Positions 10,179-22,200 of a stretch of DNA of 64,000 bases are shown here, piece by piece. The notes under the pieces were generated by a model. That model made no database searches. It had not been told where the DNA came from and saw only the letters and a program-made list of their open reading frames with translations. Each line of letters begins with the position of its first letter. Position 1 is the stretch's first letter. The stretch lies in assembly GCA_905220665.1 (NCBI GenBank), contig CAJNAR010000146.1, positions 496,001-560,000 of the forward strand, read 5' to 3'. This DNA comes from Albugo candida (Eukaryota > Oomycota > Peronosporomycetes > Albuginales > Albuginaceae). The position numbers and the translations under genes were made by a program.

Positions 10179-10937
10179 GGGAGCCGCTAACCAGCCCGCA
10201 GTTTTCGCCAACCAGCCCTCACCCTTAAATACAGCACTCTAAGCTATGATTACGAGTTATGATTGGCTAAGAAGAGTGCGCTTAGTTGAATATATGCTCT
10301 AAGAAGCGGTTTTACAATATTGAGATTGGCTAGGTCTATATCTAAATCTACTGCTGCATGTTTTGCTGGTGCTGTTGGTGCTGGTTTGCATTTGCTGCAC
10401 AATGGCAGCAAGCTGGCCTTCGCAAGCAAGGCGAACTGCTGAATCCACTGTGAGTAGATCACCTGCAATAAATGAATCGTCAGATAAATGTAACTTTTGC
10501 CAGCACAATTAGCATACAATACAAACTACCTGCTGACACAGAGATCCATCTTTTGAGAGCAGCATGGACGCTCTCCACCCATAACGTTAGTACATGCCCA
10601 TATGGCGCGTATTGTGTAAAATAGCAAAAAACACTCCTTGTAAACCAGCCAAGTTGTCTCAAGGTAGCTCATCGTAGCAGCGAAGGTGGCATGCATTTGC
10701 GAATAGTTGGGTCATATGAGTTGAAGTTTGATTTTATTGTATTTGATTCCGTAGCATCTATTCAGACCAATCAGAGGCCCCGATTGCCATAAATTTATGA
10801 AGGGTGGGGCTGGATAACGATTCTCCTAATTATATTTACTCTGTTATATTTGTTAAACCAATCAGAGGCCACCCATCTATCAATACATGGAGGCTGGGGG
10901 CTGGTTAGCGAAAACTGCGGGCTGGTTAGCGGCTCCC
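10179..10937. mobile_element. MULE-like TIR element, 759 bp
   Basis: The ends are inverted repeats of 40 bp with one mismatch (10179-10218 and 10898-10937), beginning GGGAGCCGCTAACCAGCCCG. The same terminal GGGAGCCGCTA occurs in a second element at 29370-30068. A convincing target-site duplication was not found: the left flank is a poly-A run and the right flank is CCTCAAAATA. Inside is a decayed transposase fragment on the minus strand (listed separately). Two copies of ACCAATCAGAGGCC lie in the right half. It is probably a non-autonomous or internally deleted Mutator-like element. Confidence 0.7.
10299..10690 (-). pseudogene. Decayed MULE-type transposase fragment
   Basis: Within the TIR element, minus-strand frames give YLETTWLVYKECF, then after a frame change VESVHAALKRWISVSAG, then across an apparent 67-bp intron (10463-10529) DLLTVDSAVRLACEGQLAAI, ending at a stop at 10299. 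The order 'ETTWL.YKE.F ... VES.HA.LKR ... GDLLTV ... Q' matches the end of Mutator-like transposases as I know them. The conserved pieces lie in two frames and only the C-terminal part is present, so this is a relic. Confidence 0.6.
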
Positions 10938-11018
10938 CCTCAAAATAAATATCCTGGTTTTCAGCATGTAGTCACATCACTTTAGATCGATTGGTAAGTT
11001 GTGTATAACATCATTCAA

Positions 11019-11834
11019 ATGCAGAATGAAGGCGCTACAATAAAATCGGAAAATATTCGAGGACTTCACGAAGAGTACGAGAGCACTGCCGATGAGAACG
11101 AAGCTTCCGATAAAGTTCCTCTGGATGCAAAAGTCCTACATTACATATTGGAATCGATGGGAGCGCCCCACTACGAGCCTCGCGTGATACATCAATTACT
11201 CGAATTCATTCATCGTACGCACCATAAAACTCGAATGATAAAGGAATTGAACGTCTCTGTCCCTTAAACAGGCTATTTGAGCGAAATACTATTGGACGCG
11301 CATGACTACGCCGCCTATGCCAAAAAAGAGGTTTCTTGATACATTGTACATTGTATGAGGTGTGTATCATCATTTCACACATGTAGACAATTGAAGCACA
11401 GGACATCCGTGTCGCAATAGCATCGCGCCTTGACAAGCAATACGCTCAAATACCGTCTCACGAGGTTGTTTTTGGCACTAAATACATATAATTTGTAAAT
11501 GTGGCTGCTTTTATGTAGTTAACCATGGAACTGGCCAATAAGAGAAATTCCGTTCCACTACCCTCGATATCCAATGAGTATGGCGTTCGTCTTCCACCAC
11601 CGCAATTCCAACTACTCAATTATGATATGATTCGATATGATGAGGTATGGTCTAACATCCAACCAGATGGTGGTCGTTCTTATGTGTTTGCTATAAAAGA
11701 CGAGAGGAGGAAGCAATGTTCGGAATGATATGATACGTACGGAATCTAATGTGAAAGTCAGTTCACTAAGCAGTATTGAAGGCTCCAGAAACGTCAGAAA
11801 ATGTAGTACTTCTATGAAGTTCAATATCAAATAG
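11019..11834 (+). CDS. TAF9: TFIID subunit 9 (TAF9) with histone fold
   Basis: Five small exons: 11019-11214, 11272-11330, 11387-11464, 11519-11644 and 11700-11834, introns of 54-57 bp, total 197 residues. TAF9 pairs with TAF6 through an H3-like histone fold in TFIID and SAGA. Diagnostic segments are LHYILESMGAPHYEPRVI, LLEFIHRYLSEILLDAHDYA, TIEAQDIRVAIASR and then ELANKRNSVPLP plus YGVRLPPPQFQLL, the conserved linker after the fold. The last exon is Ser/Asn-rich, unconserved in my memory, and rests on splice phase only. A GTAAGT lies just before the chosen ATG but leads to no coding exon. Confidence 0.9.
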
Positions 11835-14040
11835 TAAATTTGCACATGTGACATTTTGTATAGAAATGACAATGCTTGTTTGCATGGCACTTTTGTATAT
11901 GGAAGACCTTTATCGACACAAAAGACAGCTTAGAGAGGCGAGCGAAAGATACTCGCGAATGGGTGAATACATCCGTCATGGAGTTTTGTGTGGTCTTAAT
12001 GATTTGGACCATCACCACCCAGATCGCCATATTCTGTGTTACCAAAGATTCATCTAGGGAAGGCTACGATCTCACATAAAAATTACTCATCAAAACGCGT
12101 CGGAGAATACGACTAGTATGAATGCACGTGTTTTTTTCGCTTATATGGATCATCAGTTTCCTCGGTCTACAGGTGCACCAAAAGTTAATGCGCAATATGA
12201 TTTGAGATGTCAGATGTGTTCCTGCATATCAAAAAAAGGCTCAAGCAACCTTCTTCATTACCGCCTTCATCCCGGCATTGTCTGGTTCCCAAAGTTGTCG
12301 TGATCGAATGGAAAAGAGTCACGCTTAGGTCGACTCCTACCATTTCCTACTTCGCTAATCAGCACGATTACCTCACCAGAATGATCTGTACGCCATCCCA
12401 ATTTACCAAACTTATTTGAAACTGGGGCGAAAGTCTATGCGGGGTAATTATCAGAATTTGGAAGCAACTACCTTGAGAGTCGAAGTATTACATGTATGGT
12501 CTTCTGCGCGTATATTAGGTCTCGTCATTCAAAGTCAAAAAGCTCTCATCAAGCATATCAATACTTCAATGTGCCTGTCATGCTCGAGTGATATTTCGCA
12601 TTTAACCATCAAACGAACGTGGCACTTCGAGCGCATTGCGTGGATCTGCTTTATTGTCGACAAGAAAGTCCATCTCATTCATGTCTCTATGAACTGTTTG
12701 CGACATCCGCTCCTTAAGACGCACTTATGCTGAGCGGCGACCAGCTCTATCTGACTCTTAAATATGGCATCATGACATACTAAAATCGGTCCGAGTTCAC
12801 CTGAATCATTTCTTAACTAGGCAGTTGGCAAAGATCGTGATACGCGAATGAACTGCAGCGTATATATCAAGGATTACACATGTTCAATGAAATGAATGTT
12901 GTGCAATCGATCCCTTGAAGAAATCTTCGGCTCGTCGTTGAATGCCTTATGTTTGGGGCATTTGCTTCAACTTGTTTGTCACCAGTAAGATAGCAATTAG
13001 AAAGCTGGATCCATACCATTTCTGCTTACGGTCCTAGTCAGAGCCATAATTCGATCAAATACATGAATAAAAGCTCTTGTTCAGACATGTCATGTTGAAG
13101 CATATGAGCGATATATTTTGGTTTGCAACACCCGCGAACTGGTGCTTGTGAAGTTCTGTCACATTTGAATACCCATTGCTATCGGGCGACAAATCATATC
13201 AACCTTTCTGTACGATAATAAGTATGGAATAGCTCGATCAACCAAGCAGCGAAAGCAACATATCAATAGGCGTAGTGCTAGTCAAGTTTAGAACGTAGAG
13301 GAGAGGAGATTGGTAATGGTCGATGCTTTCAAGCACCTGGTCTAGCTGCAAGCGATATTGAGTACATGAGGATTATGTGGATAGATAAACTGCCTTGTCA
13401 TCCAACCATCTATGCTAACTCATACTGTCTGACTGCGAGAGCAAGGATGTGTAACTTACGATATAGATTGCACAATGGGAGTGCCCTTAAAAATCCGCGG
13501 GGCTATCAGCGCCATAGGTGAGTTAAATTATGCTGCCATCGAAACAGTCTCTAAAATTATCTGCTGGTTCGAGAATCTGAACTACAGCGCTTGGTTAACC
13601 AAATAATATATAAAAGTGAGTATAGACAAATCAAGCCGAAATGCCTCTGGAAGTATCAGCACATTTGTGCTGCACCCTGGCCTAAATACCGAGCGAGAGG
13701 TGATTTAACATCACGTAGAGTACAAACTCCTACCCGAGAGCACCGCCTATGGCATGCAATTCAGTGCGTCTGGCGAGTGACTGCGTTAGAAGACTGAACT
13801 CAATCATAGATGGGGACGTTCAGTATCATTATTCAAGCATTGAATATATACGAATTGATGATATAATTGTAACTAGACCAGTCTCAGCCTTGCGTGTCAC
13901 GCTATCTAGGCATTCTTCGCCGGGACGGAGAACCATGGCGTCATTATGGATGGACACTTACGTGGAAATTACGGCTGTATCTTACACCTAATGCTTGTAA
14001 CACGCAAGGGTTTGCTCAGTATGAGGCTCTATGCATAAAA
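11835..14040. other. Gene-poor stretch with short decayed frames
   Basis: About 2.2 kb with only short frames interrupted by stops. The frame at 12118-12303 contains a CxxC followed by LLHYRLH, weakly recalling a BED zinc finger of hAT transposases, and the following frame (12416-12733) has no recognisable domain. I see no intact gene. It marks the transition from the dense core region to the repeat-rich HAD block. Confidence 0.45.
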
Positions 14041-14495
14041 AGGTATGTGCATAAGAGGCTCTAAATCATACATCAACGTGGTATTTATTCATTCGAATAC
14101 CGTCGTTAGTGTGATGTGTTTCCCGCTATTCGTTCTCGAAATGATATCGAATACAAGCCTTTCGCCTATGAAGAAAGCATCGCACCGTCATCGACATGCT
14201 CCGTAGTATGAAAAAATAGGTCATCATCCCTTGCGTCGAGGTCTGCTTGCTGTTTTTTTCGACCGCACATAAGACATCTCTGAAGGAAATACTGTGATGT
14301 GTCTCGTGCAAAAACAACGACGTAAGCTATACAACTAGGCCGTGACATTATGAGCGGCTGTGTTCCTTTCCCTAAATATTTGTGCAACGTCTCGAACATG
14401 ATTTATCCTTCTTCAAAAGAATAGAAAATGTTCGCTTCCCGCTTTCGCTGGGTTCAGGTCACAGTATCGCCCAATATCATTTGCAAATTGGCCCA
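14041..14495 (+). promoter_or_regulatory. 5' flank of HAD copy D, shared with the other HAD copies
   Basis: Segments here (a TATTCATTCGAATACC stretch near 14090, GCTATTCGTTCTCGAAATG near 14132, and a CTGTGATGTGTCTCGTGCAAA stretch near 14291) line up with the 5' flanks of copies B and C. Just before the ATG lies TCATTTGCAAATTGG (14477-14491), resembling the oomycete initiator plus flanking promoter sequence. The homology is by eye. Confidence 0.5.
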
Positions 14496-15898
14496 ATGGG
14501 TATCAAGTCCTTAATGCTTGGAATACTTCCATTTGTTCCGGGTAGCGACGTTTCGGAATACTTTTGGAAAAGAACTCGTGAGACCGGGACGGAAAAATTC
14601 TTCACCGAAGTGAATTCCAGAGCAAGAAGCACAAAACAAAAGAAATGTGCATTTTTCAATATGGAAGGCACTCTTGTGGATGCCGATTTGGCAAGTTCCG
14701 TTTTTGCATATCAAGTACGGATGCTCGATTTTGCCTTCGTCTCGAAGGATATCCCAGCACTGTTTGGTTTGGGTCCTGCTAAAGGATGGTGCACCCCCAC
14801 GGTGGTGCAGTGGAAGGACGCAGACCGCGTCGTGAAGGTCGACTTTGAAATCCTTCTTTCAGAAATCGAAACAATGTTTGCAACGTATATGGCGATGTCA
14901 GCATCTGAACGAGCGAGCTCTGGCAAATATCAAATAAGGCTCAAAACCCTCATTGCCGTTTGGGGTAACTTGTCACTTGCACACATGCAAAATGAGGATG
15001 TCATTGAAGATTGTAGGTATCTGTCGAAAACCTTTAGATACCGACTGCTATATGGAATGAGTATGGAGAAGCGGAAAGAAATGATGGAAAATGTGCTCCG
15101 CGAAAAGCCAAGTCAAAGAGCTGATAGTTATATATACGACGGAATATCTGTTGAAATCCCGACCAGCAATCCAGCTGTCTACGAGGAACAGAAAGCGCTC
15201 CTCGCCGTATTGAAAAAGGCTAAAGTGATTTCGTTTGTCATCAGTGATATGGCAACGCCATATTTGGATACTCTTATTACATACTAAAAGCGTCTACTCA
15301 TGCAGAAAAGGGTATTAGATTGCTTTGTGGACGCTTGCGTCTTTGTTTATCCACGATGGCGGTTGGACGGTAACCTCTTGAATGCGGACGCTCTCGGGAT
15401 TGCCCGTACCAAAATTTAATTTCTCGTCAAACTGCAATCCTTTTTGAACAAACACAAACCCTCCGTTGTCGAGCACAAATTGCAGGATTTCGTAATCGCC
15501 AATTGAGTCCCCTGAAGCGAAGAAAGCTGTACAGCTGTGCGTTTTCATTATAACTTGACATCCTATCAGAGTATGCGCAGGGCACCTTTGATGATAAGAA
15601 TATGCTTGCCGTAGATGGCTATACCAATTATGGTGAAGGAAAGAAAAGGACAATGCAAGATATAATGAAAACGCACAGCTGTACAGCTTTCTTCGCTTCA
15701 GGGGACTCAATTGGCGATTACGAAATCCTGCAATTTGTGCTCGACAACGGAGGGTTTGTGTTTGTTCAAAAAGGATTGGAGTTTGACGAGAAATTAAATT
15801 TTGGTACGGGCAATCCCGAGAGCGTCCGCATTCAAGAGGTTACCGTCCAACCGCCATCGTGGATAAACAAAGACGCAAGCGTCCACAAAGCAATCTAA
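14496..15898 (+). pseudogene. HAD-like family copy D, split by an inverted duplication
   Basis: The 5' part (14496-15287, 263 residues) begins MGIKSLMLGILPFVPG and runs through the family's helical region to SDMATPYLDTLITY, then stops. The 3' part resumes after an inserted segment: LDILSEYAQGT (around 15554-15590), then FASGDSIGDYEIL and a tail ending at 15898. Together they match the whole length of the paralogues. The nucleophile motif reads FNMEGT instead of DxDGT, so both catalytic aspartates are changed, while the C-terminal GDSxGD motif is intact. The interruption (15288-15552) is an inverted copy of the gene's own 3' end and downstream DNA. Expected to be non-functional as a phosphatase; a truncated protein or hairpin RNA could still be made. 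Confidence 0.75.
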
Positions 15899-15925
15899 TA
15901 CCCTTTTCTGCATGAGTAGACGCTT
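15288..15925. repeat. Near-perfect inverted repeat, 265-bp arms, 108-bp spacer
   Basis: Left arm 15288-15552 is the reverse complement of right arm 15661-15925. By eye I find a single mismatch, which changes Gln to Glu in the encoded tail. The right arm is the native 3' end of HAD copy D; the left arm is the inverted copy inserted into the gene. The spacer encodes the gene's natural upstream sequence. A transcript across it would fold into a long hairpin. Confidence 0.9.
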
Positions 15926-18080
15926 CTGGGTATTGTGTCTATACCTTTATTCTATCAAAGTTTATTCAAATTAGCCGTCTTCAATCAATTTAGACTCTGT
16001 CGAAGAGAAATTCATCGTACTTTGCTAGAATTTGCAGGACCGCTATATATATAACGATTTGCCAGAATACCGTGAAGCGTCGAAAGAATAGCTCAGCGAA
16101 TTTATAGGACCCGGTGCAAAAAATGGTTCGTGGGTTCATATTAGTGCATACCTACCACTGGCACTCTCTTCTTTTAAGAAAACCTTTGACTGATTTTATT
16201 AGTAATGCAATATTTGTAGGTGCGAGCATTAACGTAGCCGCTGCAACCCTGGATAAAGGGGTAAGCTGAGGGTAATAACGCATGAGTGCCCCGAGGATGG
16301 ATCCCATGACGAAGTCACCCGATCTACGATACGAAATTTAGCATTATGTCACATCAACGAAGAGTAAGGAAGATAAGAAACTGTTTACCGGAAGAATACA
16401 GACGATTTGCCCAACACATCCGAATTGCAACGTTATTAGGTGGTGTCGGAGAAGTCAATATGATCATTTGGTCGCAATTCGCAACGAGATATGTGCACCG
16501 ATCACTCGAAAAGGAATAAGCGCATAGAGAACTGATATGCTTAATGAAAAGCTCCTTTATTTTGACTGTTGAGGTCTGTCGTTTTGAGTTTGAAATATTG
16601 TCGCACCTGTGTGACACGTGACCACTCGTTGGAATACCATTTTCAAGCCGCCCAAACGAGCCCACATTATAATTCAGTCTCATTCTAAACGTTTATGCTC
16701 AATTACAGCATGTCCAGAGCCGAATAAAGTCAATTTTTTCTAAAGGCTGATGCACGGAACGTATCGTCTTGATTTGCTTGATAGATTGCTTGTGAGATGA
16801 AGTAGGGCTTCAGTGAAAACGACATCAGAGAAGGTTCTTTGCCTCTGTTGTGAACATGAAGGCATAGACCAGCCTCCTCATTAATCTTAATGAGCATAGC
16901 TTGAGACTTTGCCTGGTCTCGTATCAGTGAGCCTGTTGACCCGGAATGCTAATTACGATCCATGCGATGGCCTATTAAAGTGAGACAACAAAAATGCTAT
17001 CACGACACAATTCCTCCAGATGCGTTTCAATTGAAGCTGTACGTGTGACAGATGATTTTTGATCCCATAAAATATATCTCCGTATGCATAAGATTCGAGT
17101 CCGAAATTTGGAAAATGCCATTGTTGGACGATTTTACTGAACGCACACGATTATTGAGACCGAATGCTTGACATTTAATCATCTCGATTGTATAGGCGAT
17201 GTGTTGAGATGAAAACTGCTTCATGTACTTCGTTTCTCGACATGGATCCTATAGGGTCAACTTGCCATCCATTGCCCTGATTGCATCTTTTGTAAAGCTT
17301 CCATACATGACAGAACTTCGCGCTTTGTGAGATTTTTTGTATAAGATTCAAGCATATCTCACTCGAGAATCCACCGAACTAGTGAGGAAGCTCTCGAAAC
17401 TTCGTCTTACAATATTTTCGGAAATAAAAATTGGCGATGACGAAGGACTTCAGCATAAGCATTGGCGCTGCTGAGAAAAGGTAAACCAAATCCCGAGTAG
17501 AGCGAATGTTTGATGCATTTAAGTAGACGAGCCCATTCTCCAAAAATTCAAGTTACCAGACTGAACTTGAGCTAAATCACTTCATTTGTTAGATGATAAG
17601 TGGCAAGGTCGATGCAAGTATCGCCCCAGTTTAGCAGTTCGAAAACAAAGATCATGTGTACAATCGTTCTCATACATTATAACCATTCAATTTTGAAGAT
17701 CGTGAGATCGTAACATCAACATTACGGGCAATTGCAGTCAGATACATGTCACGATCTGTAATGCCAGATTGATGGCACACCGCTACAACGCACAATTCAG
17801 GAGACGGCTATATAGAAATCCTGCAACGTGATTTCAAGGATGCGGATGAACCTTCTACCATACACATAATGATCACATCGTCATGCTTCGCGAGTAAGTG
17901 TATCTCAACCTGTTGAAGATACTCTTCGTGATGCAAAGCATTCTGAATCGATTGATCAATGGAGGAAACGGGATGAATCAGATTGAGATTTGTTCGACGT
18001 AGTGACTCTAGAGTGGATAGATAAAAAAACACTATGGAAGGGAGAACAATGCATTATGTACACTAAGCGAATCAGATTGG
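15926..18080. other. Gene-poor intergenic DNA
   Basis: About 2.1 kb without a convincing gene. The longest frame (16354-16683, minus) has no recognisable domain and no family resemblance. The sequence is mixed composition with many stops in all frames; it is probably old, decayed duplicated or transposon DNA. Confidence 0.45.
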
Positions 18081-19229
18081 TCATCTCTTCCTTGTATGGT
18101 GTCGTTCATTCTTCCATTTAGCGACATTCAATTCAACATTTTGTATATGGACCGAAGGAGAATTGCTGAAGCATGTCAAATCAACATTTTGTATATGGAC
18201 CGAAGGAGAATTGCTGAAGCATGTCAAATCAACAGGAAGTGGCAGTTGTTGCCGAAAAAGCACAAAGCCTTGAAGCATTATAATGTGGACCAGCAAAGCA
18301 TAATCAACCATAATGTCCCCCGAAGCATAATAAGCTTTGCATGGTTGACTATCGATAATTTCTTCTGTTGTCTTCTCCTTAGCAGAATCCATCCCATCCA
18401 CAACTCCGCCTGGACTGAATCGCAAAATTAGATGTGAGCCAAATACAGCTTCTAGTTCGATATCAAGCTCAAAATGTTTGATTATAGCATCCAGATATCC
18501 TTTTGGTACAGTGCTGATCACAAGTCGAGCCACTCCAACGTCTTTTAAAGCGGCGATTAGTGCCTTCTGTTCTTCGTAGATAGCAGGAAAATCACTTGAA
18601 TTTTCTTCATTTGGTTGCTTCTTGAGCACTTCTAGCACAAGTTTTTCTTGGTCCTCGTTACTCATTTTATAAAGTAGTCTGTATTTGTAGGTTGTTGATA
18701 AGGCTCTACACTTAGGTATTTCATCATTATTTTCTGTGTGTTGGATAATCACCTTGACCCAATCAGCAATTAGAGCTCCAAGACGCGATTTGTCTGCAGC
18801 AGCGAGTTCTACGTCATATCTATCAATCGAATTATATTTTGTAAAGATTTCGCAGATGTGACGCGCAATATCATGAATTGTGACGGATCGTTTGTCTTCC
18901 AAGATGTAAGAATCCGACAGAGCACACCCTTCCGAAGCACCTTGAATTTTGAAAACTGTCTCGACATCTTCAGCCCAGAAGGCAAAATGGAATCTTCGTA
19001 CTTGATAAGCAAATACGAGACTTGACAGGTCAGAATTCATGATACCTCCATTCATACCAAAAAATGCACACACATTGTCGCCATTAGCCTTGCTTTCGCT
19101 AATTTTGTCAAAAACTTTTCTGAAGAAATTTTCCGAACCGGTGCCATCAATCTTTCTGTAAAACTCTTCAACAGGGCTCCCAAAGCAAACAAAGGGAAGT
19201 AACTCGTAGATCAAGTTCTTGATAGCCAT
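18081..19229 (-). CDS. HAD-like family copy A, catalytic motifs lost
   Basis: An intact 382-residue frame starting MAIKNLIYELLPFVC, with the same overall plan as copy B: short hydrophobic N-terminus, motif-I position, helical cap region, PAIYEEQKALI, the VISTVPKGYL motif-II region and LDIELEAVFGS. Motif I reads FFGMNGGIMNSD, so neither catalytic aspartate is present, and the acidic motif reads GDIMVD instead of GDSxGD. Phosphatase activity is therefore unlikely. The frame is fully open despite this, so the gene may encode a pseudoenzyme. Near the C-terminus a 16-residue segment is duplicated by an exact 48-bp repeat. An initiator-like TCATTTT lies 12-18 bp upstream of the ATG on the coding strand. 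Confidence 0.75.
   Translation of the reverse strand: MAIKNLIYELLPFVCFGSPVEEFYRKIDGTGSENFFRKVFDKISESKANGDNVCAFFGMNGGIMNSDLSSLVFAYQVRRFHFAFWAEDVETVFKIQGASEGCALSDSYILEDKRSVTIHDIARHICEIFTKYNSIDRYDVELAAADKSRLGALIADWVKVIIQHTENNDEIPKCRALSTTYKYRLLYKMSNEDQEKLVLEVLKKQPNEENSSDFPAIYEEQKALIAALKDVGVARLVISTVPKGYLDAIIKHFELDIELEAVFGSHLILRFSPGGVVDGMDSAKEKTTEEIIDSQPCKAYYASGDIMVDYALLVHIIMLQGFVLFRQQLPLPVDLTCFSNSPSVHIQNVDLTCFSNSPSVHIQNVELNVAKWKNERHHTRKR
18133..18228. repeat. Exact 48-bp tandem duplication inside HAD copy A
   Basis: 18133-18180 and 18181-18228 are identical 48-bp units that keep the frame and duplicate the segment containing VDLTCFSNSPSVHIQN. The duplication falls in the C-terminal tail that is conserved in the other copies only once. 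Confidence 0.95.
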
Positions 19230-22200
19230 TAGGCCAATTAAAAAATGAATGGCAACATTGTGACCTTACCTCAGCCGAGGTGCGGGGAGGGTAGATATTT
19301 TAAATATTCTGAAAAAGATAGAAACAAGCCCGTGAAGTTCCACAAAAGTCGAAAAAGGGGACGTAATTCTGCCAATTCTGTTATGGCCCGTTGCAACATC
19401 TCAAGACGCTCTTTTTTGTATGAGACACATCACATTTTTTATTATGGAGATGCGTTAATTACGTTCGAAGAAAACAAACTACATCTAAATAGAAGACCTT
19501 ATGCCAAACTTCATATTCATATCGGCATGACCACTTTCCCGTCTGTTGGCAATGGCAAAGTGGTCAAAGGTTTCTCTGGGATCTGATCCTGGTGTTGCTT
19601 TACATAAACGATGAGCTTGTATTTGACAATATTCCAGAAAGAACGAATAGCGTGCAAGCAAATCACACTATCGATTACTTCCAATGTGTGAAAACCACCT
19701 GAAGTTAAGTTATAGAATCTATCAGACACAGCGCCTGATACACGAGCACAAAACTGGTTGAATGATAGTAAGCATTTGGTGTGAGCTGTTTCCACGTAAA
19801 TTCCCATCTGTGATGACGCCATGACTTTACATGGATGCAACAAATTGATCTCGATAGCGTGATACGCAAGAGTGACACTGAGCCATTTGCAAACGCATCA
19901 TGTACTAGTCTATTTAGTCAATTTCTCAACTATTAATGATGCTAGATCCCTTCATTTTTTGATTCGATCGTTCGATGCCGCCATGCACTAAATGCCCTGA
20001 TTTGCATGTCGAATGCGGTGAGAGCTAAAGATGGTGCCCTCTATTGCGAGTTACAATCCAACGCAAGCCAACCACCCCTCACACGCTAATTAAGCCAATG
20101 TAGAGCACAAACGCAGTGGTAGTTCCAAGGAGAAGGAGAACTATAGAATATGGAAAAGTCTATATTCAAAAGAATATCTGATAATGTGATTTGAGAGTTC
20201 TATTTTCAGGTTGCATCACTCCAGCACGAGCGAGACTGATCCAGTTTGTATTAACCATGAATTCTGAAATAGTGCAGTTTTCTTGCAATGATGTATGTCA
20301 TCCTAAATTGGCAATGTCAGAGCACTTTACATTGTGATTTGATATTAAGCAACTGCATCATGATCGCTTCATTGTTGATTTTGTTGTTCTTCATTTCTGA
20401 TCGCCGAATACATCGACAAAATATGCGAAACTCGATAGATTGCGTTTGCGAGGCAGTGATAAGGCTGACTCAAACGCAGGCATGTTCTTATATGTAATGT
20501 TTTAACTTGTTACGATTATACTCGCTTTCTCCCGTTGGTAGATAAGAGAAGTGCCATAGTCCAATGACGTGATTGCCTTATTTCATTTTGCATTGTGATG
20601 CAACCATCCGCTGGGTCCTCAAAAACAGAAGGAACTTCTCGTGACTGAGTAAATAAAGTCTTCCTACTTTCTTCTCTCCATGAAATCGCACCATTTGACT
20701 CATGAAGGGGGACGATAGCAACCCTTAGCACGGATTGAGCATCCACGTAATCAATGGCCCTCTAGCTACTGTGCTGGTAGGCCAGAGGCAGTGCCATAAG
20801 AAATGAAATCAATCGAGCCATTGCCGTTCGCTTCTTCTTACAGCATAATTTGATATATTGCCAGGAAGAACCTGAACGAGCATGCATTTCACTCTTACCA
20901 CACAACCGTGCATTTTGTCGAAATCCAGTCGTTATGTGGATCCTTTCCACGTGCTCCATAAACACAAGTCTGACAAGAGCAAAATCAACTATCTGAACTG
21001 AGGTGTATATATAAAGTTTGCATGAAAGCACGGTAGTGGACCACTCGGTATTATTGAAAAAGGGTACGAAGTATCGATTGCCGCAGTCGGATATAGCAAG
21101 TGTAGCGCCTGAGTGTTCATGTAGTGTGAGATGGATGTTCGCTGCACAGATTGTTGTAATGCGCTCTAGGCTGTTTGTTCGCACACCTCGTTTCCTTGCG
21201 ATTATCTGATTGTATTGGTTGCGAGAGGAATGCTCTTTGTCCTGCTGATTCTCTGATCGAGCTGATTTACAAATTGTAATCGTACAGCAGAAACTAAAAG
21301 GTAATTTTCTTATGTCGCGCGGTAGAAATGAGCATTGTGTTCACTTTTTGCATGCTGATAAACATCGCATAGGTAGCATGCTTTGATTTGATGCAAACCA
21401 GAGAGAAGACTACAAGGTGTTTTTATTCAAGCGCTAAGTATCAGACGCTCATACCGCAGAAGCGAACTAGGACGACACCGTGTACCTCTACAATAAGTAG
21501 GACCGCTATTCACGCAGTTGCCATAATATATTTTGATTGTGACTTGCTCGGCTCGTCGATACTTGTTTCGTCATTCCAGTATGATTGTATACGGTGGTTA
21601 CTTGAAAACCGCTCGAATCACGTTCCTTGGGTGGTACTGAGGTTCTCTTTTGAATCGCACCAGTGTGATTCTAATGTAACCGTCCCTCGATGTTAGACAC
21701 ATTAGTGTATTGGTATGCTTCACGAACACTTCGTCTGATGCCGTCAACGCGATATACTATTGAATACCGCTAGCATCTTCGTGATGTACGTGTTGCATTA
21801 AAAGCTGGTGGCAACTGAGAGAACAAGCAAAAGTCTCTCACTCGGCATAGCGTTTCCGAAGCCAAAGCGGTTTGATGATTCGTGCCATTCTTGATAGTGA
21901 TATGTGAATTGACATTGTAGGCGCAAATCACCCTTTGAATCGTTTTTCGTTCCTCCATGGAGGTTTCATGGGTGAGGGACACCCGTAAGACATGAAATCC
22001 TCATGTAAGGTCAGGAGATGGCCTACAGAAGATAATAAAAAGATACTTCGTTGAAACCATTCTTCGACAAGCCATTTTGATAAGGTCGCTTACGTGCGTT
22101 TCTCACCCTCTGTTGAATACATTCTCAATCGCAAAGAGATAGAAAGGTCCACTTAAATTACCCATTTCTTCGATACCGAGTGATATATCTTCTTTTTCCT

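Noticed and set aside
10993..11023. GTAAGT ... GCAG just before TAF9 as a 5' intron
   Set aside because: It would be only 31 bp and no upstream coding exon exists.
12118..12733. Possible hAT transposon (CxxC ... LLHYRLH, BED-like)
   Set aside because: The match is short, the second His is poorly placed and there is no transposase catalytic region or TIR nearby.
15315..15710. Minus-strand frame containing SGDSIGDYEIL inside HAD copy D
   Set aside because: It is the mirror of the true 3' end produced by the inverted repeat, without a motif I or N-terminal domain, so it is not an independent gene.
16354..16683. 109-codon minus-strand frame in the gene-poor block
   Set aside because: No domain, no splice support, no paralogue in the window; probably chance.
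20762..21184. 140-codon frame in block X with relatives in the other X copies
   Set aside because: The related copies are broken in different places and share only short stretches, more consistent with repeat DNA than a gene.
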